Shown: positions 55,711 to 61,950 of the stretch, piece by piece | Numbering within the stretch: the stretch's first letter is position 1 | Layout: every line of letters begins with the position of its first letter | Made by a program: the position numbers and the translations under genes | Source: Ramlibacter sp. | GTDB lineage: Bacteria > Pseudomonadota > Gammaproteobacteria > Burkholderiales > Burkholderiaceae_C | NCBI GenBank assembly: GCA_012729605.1 | Contig: JAAYCV010000071.1 | Location: 1 to 61,950, forward strand | Length of the DNA: 61,950 nucleotides | Direction: 5' to 3' | The notes under the pieces: model-generated | The model's database searches: none | Told to the model about the DNA's origin: nothing | The model's input: the letters and a program-made list of their open reading frames with translations, nothing else

Positions 55711-55743
55711 AAAGGCCGCTTCTTTGCCGGAGCGGCCTTTTTT
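55711..55743 (+). terminator. Intrinsic terminator of etfBA
   Basis: A 10-bp perfect stem (55711-55720 with 55731-55740) with a 10-base loop is followed by a T run (55738-55743). Confidence 0.9.
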
Positions 55744-55803
55744 GACGCTTCGCTTGTCCTATACTGAATACATTCCGTTACCCTCATCACAAGGAGAAAA
55801 TGC

Positions 55804-57615
55804 ATGAGCTATACCGCACCGATCAAGGACATGGTCTTCAACATGGAGCATCTGGCAGGACTCGATGCCCTGGCGCAAGCCATTCCCGAGTTTGCCGATG
55901 CGGGCGTGGAAACGGCACAGGCTGTGCTGGAAGAAATGGCCAAGCTCAACCAGGACGTGATTGCACCCCTGAACTTCGAGGGTGACAAGAACCCCAGCTC
56001 GCTGAGCGGTGACGTCGTGACGGCCACTCCGGGCTTCAAGGAAGCCTACCAGCAGTTCGTCGAAGGCGGCTGGCAAGGCCTGCAGCACCCGGTCGATTTT
56101 GGCGGCCAGGGCCTGCCCAAGACGATTGGCGCGGCCTGCGGCGAGATGACCAACGCTGCCAACATGAGCTTTGCCCTGTGCCCGATGCTGACGGACGGTG
56201 CCATCGAGGCGCTGCTGACGGCTGGTTCCGACGAGCTCAAGCAGACCTACCTGCCCAAGCTGATCTCCGGCGAGTGGACCGGTACCATGAACCTGACCGA
56301 GCCGCAGGCCGGTTCCGACCTGTCGCTGGTGCGCAGCCGCGCCGAGCGCAACGAGGACGGCAGCTTCAAGGTGTTCGGCACCAAGATCTTCATCACCTGG
56401 GGTGAGCATGACATGGCCGAGAACATCATCCACCTGACGCTGGCCCGCGTGGCCGGTGCGCCGGAGGGTGTGAAGGGTATCAGCCTGTTCGTGGTGCCCA
56501 AGTTCCTGGTCAATGCCGACGGCAGCGTGGGCGATCGCAACGACGTGCACTGCGTCAGCATCGAGCACAAGCTGGGCATCAAGGCCAGCCCGACCTGCGT
56601 GCTGCAGTTTGGTGACAACGGCGGCGCTACCGGCTACCTGGTCGGTGAAGAAAACCGCGGCCTGGAATACATGTTCATCATGATGAACGCAGCCCGCTAC
56701 GCGGTGGGCGTGCAGGGCATCAGCATTGCCGAGCGCTCCTACCAGCACGCTGTCAATTACGCCCGCGAGCGCGTGCAGAGCCGCCCGGTGGACGGTTCCG
56801 CCAAGGAAGCCGTGGCCATCATCCAGCACCCGGACATCAAGCGCATGCTGATGACCATGCGTGCCTATACCGAAGGTGCCCGTGCGCTGTCCAGCGTGTC
56901 TGCCGCCGCCTTTGACGCTGCTCATCACCATCCCGATGCGGCCGTGCGCGAAGAGCAGCAGGCGCTGTACGAGTTCACCGTGCCGCTGGTCAAGGGCTTC
57001 AGCACCGAAATGAGCCAGGAAGTCACCAGCCTGGGCGTGCAGGTGCACGGCGGCATGGGCTTCATCGAGGAAACCGGCGCGGCCCAGTACTACCGTGACA
57101 GCAAGATCCTGACCATCTACGAAGGCACGACGGCGATCCAGTCCAACGACCTGGTGGGACGCAAGACCGTGCGTGATGGCGGCGAGCTGGTGAAGAAAGT
57201 GGCTGGCATGGTGCAGCAGACCGAATCCGAACTGGCCGCCAACGGTGGCGAGAATGCCCAGGCCGTGCTGAAGACGCTGACCGCTGCCCGCGAAGCCGTG
57301 CTGCAGGTGGTGGACTTCATGGTTGCCAACGGCAAGAGCAACCCCAACGCCGCCTACGCTGGCAGCGTGCCCTACCTGATGCTGACCGCCAACATGGTCT
57401 GCGGCTGGCAGCTGGCGCGTGCCCTGCTGGTGGCAGAAGGCAAGCTGGCCGCTGGTGTCGCTTCTGACGACAACTACGGCGAGAAGTTCTACCAGGCCAA
57501 GGTGCAGGTGGCACGCTTCTACGCTGACCACATCCTGAGCAAGGCTCCGGGCGTGGCGCACAGCATCGTGGCCGGTCACGCGGCTACCAACGCCATCAAC
57601 GTGGACCTGCTGTAA
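55804..57615 (+). CDS. Long acyl-CoA dehydrogenase with C-terminal extension
   Basis: A 603-residue FAD enzyme of the large acyl-CoA dehydrogenase type (N-terminal extension, middle and C-terminal dehydrogenase domains, then an extra C-terminal domain as in DmdC and the Burkholderiales AcdA-like enzymes). It has GTMNLTEPQAGSDLSLVRS and FGTKIFITWGEHD in the FAD/substrate domain, and the catalytic glutamate in KILTIYEGTTAIQSND. It dehydrogenates fatty acyl-CoA or related thioesters and should pass electrons to the EtfAB encoded upstream; the chain length is unknown. The related 3-methylmercaptopropionyl-CoA dehydrogenase (DmdC) activity cannot be excluded. Confidence 0.93.
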   Translation: MSYTAPIKDMVFNMEHLAGLDALAQAIPEFADAGVETAQAVLEEMAKLNQDVIAPLNFEGDKNPSSLSGDVVTATPGFKEAYQQFVEGGWQGLQHPVDFGGQGLPKTIGAACGEMTNAANMSFALCPMLTDGAIEALLTAGSDELKQTYLPKLISGEWTGTMNLTEPQAGSDLSLVRSRAERNEDGSFKVFGTKIFITWGEHDMAENIIHLTLARVAGAPEGVKGISLFVVPKFLVNADGSVGDRNDVHCVSIEHKLGIKASPTCVLQFGDNGGATGYLVGEENRGLEYMFIMMNAARYAVGVQGISIAERSYQHAVNYARERVQSRPVDGSAKEAVAIIQHPDIKRMLMTMRAYTEGARALSSVSAAAFDAAHHHPDAAVREEQQALYEFTVPLVKGFSTEMSQEVTSLGVQVHGGMGFIEETGAAQYYRDSKILTIYEGTTAIQSNDLVGRKTVRDGGELVKKVAGMVQQTESELAANGGENAQAVLKTLTAAREAVLQVVDFMVANGKSNPNAAYAGSVPYLMLTANMVCGWQLARALLVAEGKLAAGVASDDNYGEKFYQAKVQVARFYADHILSKAPGVAHSIVAGHAATNAINVDLL

Positions 57616-57662
57616 TCGGCAAGGCCAGGTCACTCCGCACGGGGTGGCCGTTAATGGCACGC

Positions 57663-57695
57663 ATCCCCAGTCGGACAACCGGCTGGGGATTTTTT
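57663..57695 (+). terminator. Intrinsic terminator of the acyl-CoA dehydrogenase gene
   Basis: A 12-bp stem (57663-57674 with 57679-57690, one G-T pair, loop ACAA) is followed by six T residues. Confidence 0.92.
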
Positions 57696-57724
57696 ATGCG
57701 GGCTAGGAGAGCAGGGTGGCCAGC

Positions 57725-58780
57725 TCAGCTGGCGCTGCGCTGCAGGATCTGGCGTGCCAGCGTTTCAATGCCGGCCTCGGACAGGTCATCGGTGGCAAAG
57801 CTTGGCCAGGGACGTTCGCCGGTGTAGTTGCCGCCTTGCGAAGCGCGGTAGAGTGGGTCGTAGTGCTGGTCCAGCAGCTCGCCGACCAGGCTGCTCCATT
57901 CGCCTTGTGCAGCCAGGGCTTTCCAGCCATCAACCACGGCGCGCCCCTGGCGCTCGATCAGCTTGTCCAGGCGCTGCTCCAGCCAGGGCAGGTTCTGGCA
58001 GGCATAGTCGTAATCGCGCTGCAGGAAGGCAATGCGCGCCTCGCGCGTGGCCTCGATATCCAGGCAGGGCGATGCGCGCATGCGCTCGATCAGCGGTTCG
58101 GGGATATGCAGGTTGCCGACCTTGCGGCTTTCTGCCTCGACAAAGACCGGGCGCGTCGGGTCCAGCCGTTCCAGCGCCTGCCAGAGCGCGGTCTCGAAAC
58201 CTTTCTGGCTGGGCTGTGGCTGTCCGGGCAAGGAGCCGAGTACCGAGCCCTTGTGGCTGGCCAGGGTTTCCAGGTCCAGGATCTGGCCGCCTTGGGCTCC
58301 GATGGCCTGCAGGATGCGCGTCTTGGCGCTGCCGGTGGCGCCGCAGATGATGCGCAGCGGCAGCCTGGGCGCGAGCAGGGCGGTCTGCTCGATCACGTGG
58401 TGGCGGAAGGCCTTGTAGCCGCCTTCGAGCTTGTGCGCCTGCCAGCCGATCTGGCGCAGGATGATCTGCATGGCACCGCTGCGCATGCCGCCGCGCCAGC
58501 AGTAGATCAGCGGTCGCCAGCCTTTCGGCATGTCCAGCATCTGCTGCTGGATATGCGTGGCGATATTGGCGGCAATCAGCGCACCACCGATCTTCTTGGC
58601 CTCGAACGGCGACACCTGCTTGTAGATGGTGCCGACCTTGGCGCGCTGCTCGTTGCTCAGCACCGGGCAGTTGATGGCTCCGGGCACATGGTCTTCGGAA
58701 AATTCAAGCGGCGTGCGCACATCGATGATGGTGCTGAAATTGCCAATGTCAGTGGGCGGAACAAGCCAGGAGTTTTTCAT
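57725..58780 (-). CDS. mnmH: tRNA 2-selenouridine synthase
   Basis: Enzyme (also SelU/YbbB) that replaces sulfur by selenium at the 2-thiouridine of the wobble base of tRNA for Lys, Glu and Gln, using selenophosphate and a geranyl intermediate. The 351-residue protein has an N-terminal rhodanese domain with the active Cys94 in YCWRGGMRSG and a C-terminal P-loop domain with Walker A GATGSAKT (147-154). The start ATG at 58780 gives a normal length. It is divergent from selD across 75 bp, which provides the selenophosphate; this pairing strongly supports the function. Confidence 0.95.
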   Translation of the reverse strand: MKNSWLVPPTDIGNFSTIIDVRTPLEFSEDHVPGAINCPVLSNEQRAKVGTIYKQVSPFEAKKIGGALIAANIATHIQQQMLDMPKGWRPLIYCWRGGMRSGAMQIILRQIGWQAHKLEGGYKAFRHHVIEQTALLAPRLPLRIICGATGSAKTRILQAIGAQGGQILDLETLASHKGSVLGSLPGQPQPSQKGFETALWQALERLDPTRPVFVEAESRKVGNLHIPEPLIERMRASPCLDIEATREARIAFLQRDYDYACQNLPWLEQRLDKLIERQGRAVVDGWKALAAQGEWSSLVGELLDQHYDPLYRASQGGNYTGERPWPSFATDDLSEAGIETLARQILQRSAS

Positions 58781-58855
58781 GAAAGTAGCCGAGTCGGTGC
58801 AACCCGCTATCTTAAGTCGTATCATCCTTGAGATAAAGACAGTGACAGGATTCCC

Positions 58856-59908
58856 ATGACTACGACTCCCCGATTGACCTCCCTGGCGCACGGCGGCGGC
58901 TGCGGCTGCAAGATTGCGCCTTCGCTGCTGCGCGAAATCATGTCGCACGTACCGGCAGGCGTGCTGCCGGCGCAGCTGCTGGTCGGTACCGAATCATCTG
59001 ACGACGCGGCCGTCTACCAGCTCAACGATGAGCAGGCCGTGGTCGCTACCACCGATTTCTTCACGCCGATTGTCGACAATCCGCGTGATTTTGGCCGTAT
59101 TGCCGCCACCAACGCCATCTCTGATATCTACGCCATGGGCGGGCAGCCCCTGCTGGCGCTGGCACTGGTCGGCATGCCGATCGACAAGCTGCCGGTCGAG
59201 ACCATCAGCCAGATCCTCGAAGGTGGTGCCTCCATCTGTGCCGAAGCCGGTATTCCAATTGCCGGCGGCCACTCGATCGATGTGGTCGAGCCGATCTACG
59301 GTCTGGTGGCGATCGGCCTGGTGCATCCGCAGCGCATGAAGAAGAACAGCAGCGCTCGGGCTGGTGACGTGCTGATCCTGGGCAAGCCGCTTGGCATTGG
59401 CGTGTTGTCGGCCGCGCTCAAGAAGGACATCCTGAGCGAAGAGGGCTATGCCCTGATGGTGCAGTACACCACGCAGCTCAACCGTGTTGGCACCACGCTG
59501 GGCCAGCTGGACGCCGTGCATGCCATGACTGACGTCACCGGCTTTGGCCTGCTGGGCCACCTGCTGGAAATCTGCCGTGCGGCTGGTCTGTCGGCCGAGC
59601 TGGGTTTTGACGCCGTACCCAAGATCCCGCAGGCGCTGGAGCTGGTGCAGCAGGGCATTTCCACCGGTGCCTCCACGCGCAACTGGGCCAGCTATGGCGG
59701 TGAAGTGGCGCTGGAGGCAGGCATGGCCGAATGGCAGCAGAAACTGCTGACCGATCCGCAGACTTCGGGTGGCCTGCTGGTGAGTTGTGCGCCGGATGCC
59801 GTCGATCAGGTGCTGGCCACTTTCCGCGATGCCGGCTTCGGCCAGGCTGCCGTGGTCGGTCGTCTGACCGAGGGCAATCCACAAGTGAACATTCGTTCGA
59901 TTTTATGA
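58856..59908 (+). CDS. selD: Selenide, water dikinase
   Basis: Makes selenophosphate from selenide and ATP. The 350-residue protein has the flexible N-terminal active loop HGGGCGCKIAP with Cys16 and Lys19 (equivalent to C17 and K20 of E. coli), the PurM-like ATP-binding core (TTDFFTPIVDNPRDFGRIAATNAISDIYAMGG includes the metal Asp residues) and TDPQTSGGLLVS. The active residue is encoded as cysteine, not selenocysteine. No selA, selB or selC lies in the window, so only the selenouridine use is supported here. Confidence 0.96.
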   Translation: MTTTPRLTSLAHGGGCGCKIAPSLLREIMSHVPAGVLPAQLLVGTESSDDAAVYQLNDEQAVVATTDFFTPIVDNPRDFGRIAATNAISDIYAMGGQPLLALALVGMPIDKLPVETISQILEGGASICAEAGIPIAGGHSIDVVEPIYGLVAIGLVHPQRMKKNSSARAGDVLILGKPLGIGVLSAALKKDILSEEGYALMVQYTTQLNRVGTTLGQLDAVHAMTDVTGFGLLGHLLEICRAAGLSAELGFDAVPKIPQALELVQQGISTGASTRNWASYGGEVALEAGMAEWQQKLLTDPQTSGGLLVSCAPDAVDQVLATFRDAGFGQAAVVGRLTEGNPQVNIRSIL

Positions 59909-59996
59909 TATCGTGATGCCGAAACGGCCACCCATGCGGTGGCCGTCAACCCGAACTGAACCGGCAGCACAGAACTGCCACGCAACAGGAGACACC

Positions 59997-60956
59997 ATGG
60001 GCCGATCCCTCCCCGGCGCGCTGGCGCGCGTGAAATTCCCGGTCATCGCTTCGCCGATGTTCATCATCAGCAACCCGCAGATGGTGATTGCGCAGTGCAA
60101 GGCTGGCGTCGTCGGCTCCATGCCTGCGCTGAACGCCCGCCCGGCCTCGCAGCTGGACGAGTGGCTGGCCGAGATCACCGAGGCGCTGGATGCACACAAT
60201 GCGGCGCATCCGGAGTCGCCGGCGGCGCCGTTTGCCATCAACCAGATCGTGCACAAGAGCAATGCACGCCTGATGGAAGACATGGCGCTGTGCGTCAAGT
60301 ACAAGGTGCCGATCATCATCACCAGCCTGGGCGCGGTGGAAGAGATCAACCAGGCCGCGCACAGCTATGGCGGCGTGGTCATGCACGACGTCATCAACAA
60401 CCGCTTTGCGCGCAAGGCGATCGAGAAGGGTGCCGATGGCCTGATCGCCGTGGCCACTGGAGCCGGCGGCCACGCTGGCGTGAAGAGCCCGTTTGCGCTG
60501 GTGCAGGAGCTGCGCCAGTGGTTTGACGGCCCGCTGGCGCTGAGCGGCTCGATCGCGACGGGTGGCGCGATCCTGGCGGCGCAGGCCATGGGCGCCGACT
60601 TTGCCTATATCGGCAGCCCCTTTATCGCTACCGATGAAGCGCGTGCCAGCGATGCCTACAAGCAGTGCGTGGTGGACAGCAACTCCGACGACATCGTCTA
60701 CACCAACCTGTTCACCGGCGTGCATGGCAACTACCTGGCCCCGTCAATCCGTGCTGCCGGCCTGGACCCGGCGCAGCTGCCTGAAGCCGATCCGAGCAAG
60801 ATGGATTTTGGCAGCGGTGCGGCCAAGGCCTGGAAGGACATCTGGGGCTGTGGCCAGGGTATTGGCGCGGTCAAGCAGGTGCAGCCGGTGGCCGATTACG
60901 TAAGCCAGCTCAAGCGCGAATACGTGCAGGCGCGCGATGCGCTGCTGAACGTCTGA
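59997..60956 (+). CDS. Nitronate monooxygenase family FMN protein
   Basis: A 319-residue TIM-barrel flavoprotein of the NMO/2-nitropropane dioxygenase family. The motifs are FPVIASPMFIISNPQMVIAQ at the start, TGAGGHAGVKSPFALVQEL (phosphate and FMN contacts), ALSGSIATGGAILAAQAMGADFAYIGS, and FIATDEA. The substrate may be propionate 3-nitronate or an enol-type acid. An AGGAGA site precedes the ATG. A GC-rich hairpin (59924-59946) lies between selD and this gene but has no T tract. Confidence 0.9.
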   Translation: MGRSLPGALARVKFPVIASPMFIISNPQMVIAQCKAGVVGSMPALNARPASQLDEWLAEITEALDAHNAAHPESPAAPFAINQIVHKSNARLMEDMALCVKYKVPIIITSLGAVEEINQAAHSYGGVVMHDVINNRFARKAIEKGADGLIAVATGAGGHAGVKSPFALVQELRQWFDGPLALSGSIATGGAILAAQAMGADFAYIGSPFIATDEARASDAYKQCVVDSNSDDIVYTNLFTGVHGNYLAPSIRAAGLDPAQLPEADPSKMDFGSGAAKAWKDIWGCGQGIGAVKQVQPVADYVSQLKREYVQARDALLNV

Positions 60957-60979
60957 TCAGCCACGCATTCCACCAAAAG

Positions 60980-61011
60980 CAAGGCCCTGCAGCGATCACT
61001 GCAGGGCCTTG
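60980..61011. terminator. Bidirectional terminator between the nitronate monooxygenase gene and dnaJ
   Basis: A perfect 13-bp inverted repeat (60980-60992 with 60999-61011, 6-base loop) lies between convergent genes. T runs on both sides are short. Confidence 0.8.
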
Positions 61012-61029
61012 TCTTTGGAGCTACCGGTA

Positions 61030-61950
61030 TCAGGAGAAGAAGTCCTTCGCCTTGTCGAACCAGGATTTCTCGTTCGGGCTGTGCTTGCCGCCGCCTTTCT
61101 CCAGCGATTCGTCGAGCTGCTTGAGCAGCTTGCGCTGGTGCTCGGTCAGCTTGACCGGCGTCTCGACCGTGATATGGCAGTACAGGTCACCATTGCTGGA
61201 GGATCGTACGCCCTTGATGCCGCGACCGCGCAGTCGGAACTGCTTGCCGTGCTGCGTGCCTTCCGGGATGTCGATCACGGCCTTGCCAGTCAGCGTCGGT
61301 ACCTCGATCTCGCCACCCAGGGCGGCCTTGGTGAAGCTGATCGGCACCACGCAGTGCAGGTCGTCACCATCGCGCTCGAACACCTCGTGCTTGCGGATGC
61401 GGATTTCGATGTAGAGGTCGCCCGGCGGGCCGCCGTTCGGACTCGGTTCGCCATTGCCGGCGCTGCGGATGCGCATGCCGTCGTCGATACCGGCCGGAAT
61501 CTTCACTTCCAGCGTCTTCTGCTTCTTGATCTTGCCCTGGCCATGGCAGCTGGTGCAGGGCTCGGGGATGATCTTGCCGGAGCCGTGGCAGTGCGGGCAG
61601 GTCTGCTGCACGCTGAAGAAACCCTGGCGCATCTGCACCACGCCGCTGCCGCCACAGGTGGTACAGGTCTTGCTGCTGGTGCCGGGCTTGGCACCCGTGC
61701 CGTGGCAGGTGTCGCAATCGTCCCAGCTCGGGATACGAATCTGCGCGTCCTTGCCGTTGGCCGCCTCTTCCAGCGTGATGTCCATCGAGTAGCTGAGGTC
61801 GTTGCCACGGTGCACCTGGCGGCCGCCGCGGCCACCACGGGCCTGGCCAAAGATGTCGCCGAAGATGTCGCTGAAGCTCTCGAAGCCGCCACCAAAGCCG
61901 CCACCGAAACCGCCGGCACCCATGTTGGGATCGACGCCGGCATGGCCGTA
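61030..61950 (-). CDS. dnaJ: Chaperone DnaJ, C-terminal part (5' end outside window)
   Basis: Co-chaperone of DnaK. The N-terminal J domain is beyond the right edge. The visible 306 residues hold the Gly/Phe-rich linker ([22 protein letters not shown]), the zinc-binding Cys-rich domain with four CxxCxGxG repeats ([32 protein letters not shown]), and the two C-terminal substrate-binding beta domains. The zinc repeats identify it as full DnaJ rather than CbpA. Confidence 0.97.
   Translation of the reverse strand, partial: YGHAGVDPNMGAGGFGGGFGGGFESFSDIFGDIFGQARGGRGGRQVHRGNDLSYSMDITLEEAANGKDAQIRIPSWDDCDTCHGTGAKPGTSSKTCTTCGGSGVVQMRQGFFSVQQTCPHCHGSGKIIPEPCTSCHGQGKIKKQKTLEVKIPAGIDDGMRIRSAGNGEPSPNGGPPGDLYIEIRIRKHEVFERDGDDLHCVVPISFTKAALGGEIEVPTLTGKAVIDIPEGTQHGKQFRLRGRGIKGVRSSSNGDLYCHITVETPVKLTEHQRKLLKQLDESLEKGGGKHSPNEKSWFDKAKDFFS

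Noticed and set aside
59924-59946. Terminator after selD
   Set aside because: A 9-bp stem is present but is followed by CAACCC instead of a T tract, so it was not listed as a terminator.

Overview
The window is 61,950 bp of high-GC, gene-dense chromosome from a betaproteobacterium, most likely of the order Burkholderiales. The grounds are protein-family resemblance (intracellular PHB depolymerase of the PhaZ1 type, MeaB, CadR), the block thrS-infC-rpmI-rplT-pheS-pheT-ihfA-MerR-tRNA-Pro, the isc operon followed by dnaQ and tRNA-Val, and an ATC start codon for infC. The genus cannot be fixed from the sequence. No phage genes, insertion sequences, CRISPR arrays or rRNA genes were seen. Most of the window is housekeeping and central metabolism; the unusual material lies in regulatory leaders and in small accessory genes inside conserved operons.

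Layout. 1-9.2 kb (+): a propionyl-CoA to succinyl-CoA module (methylmalonyl-CoA mutase C-terminus, MeaB, propionyl-CoA carboxylase beta and alpha, and a VOC protein resembling methylmalonyl-CoA epimerase), interrupted by a DUF167 gene and a translationally coupled bioF/cytochrome P450 pair. PccA needs biotin, so the bioF-P450 insertion may be functionally linked. 9.2-13.3 kb (-): an RnfB-like ferredoxin, PHB depolymerase with a long Ala/Lys/Pro-rich tail, and an aromatic/aspartate aminotransferase. 13.5-15.6 kb: uvrB. 15.7-21.8 kb (+): isc operon (iscR, iscS, iscU, iscA, hscB, hscA, fdx) carrying two additional small genes, one for an exported protein and one for a Cys-rich protein, both overlapping the next isc gene; then dnaQ and tRNA-Val(CAC).

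22.8-23.8 kb holds one small membrane protein and two small lipoproteins. 23.8-28.3 kb is a metal/redox locus: a CadR-type MerR regulator heads a minus-strand operon with a pirin and a flavodoxin-like protein and is divergent from a Cu(I)-type P1B ATPase, with a clear MerR-type 19-bp-spacer promoter between them. It is followed by a DapB-like reductase and PaiB. 30.1-38.5 kb (-) is the translation block thrS to tRNA-Pro. Upstream of thrS lies a 29-codon reading frame with six Thr codons, followed by an intrinsic terminator just before the thrS start: a candidate ribosome-mediated attenuator.

38.7-53.9 kb contains a conserved acidic protein, a UMF1-type MFS transporter, murI, a FAH-family hydrolase, class I fumarase, a DUF697-like protein, a patatin-like lipase, an HSL-type esterase, a GNAT acetyltransferase, ChrA, O-acetylhomoserine sulfhydrylase, MltB, an HDAC-family deacetylase and an MscS channel. 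53.9-57.6 kb (+) is etfB-etfA with a palindromic operator-like site, then a long acyl-CoA dehydrogenase. The right end has divergent mnmH and selD (tRNA 2-selenouridine), a nitronate monooxygenase and the C-terminal part of dnaJ (-).
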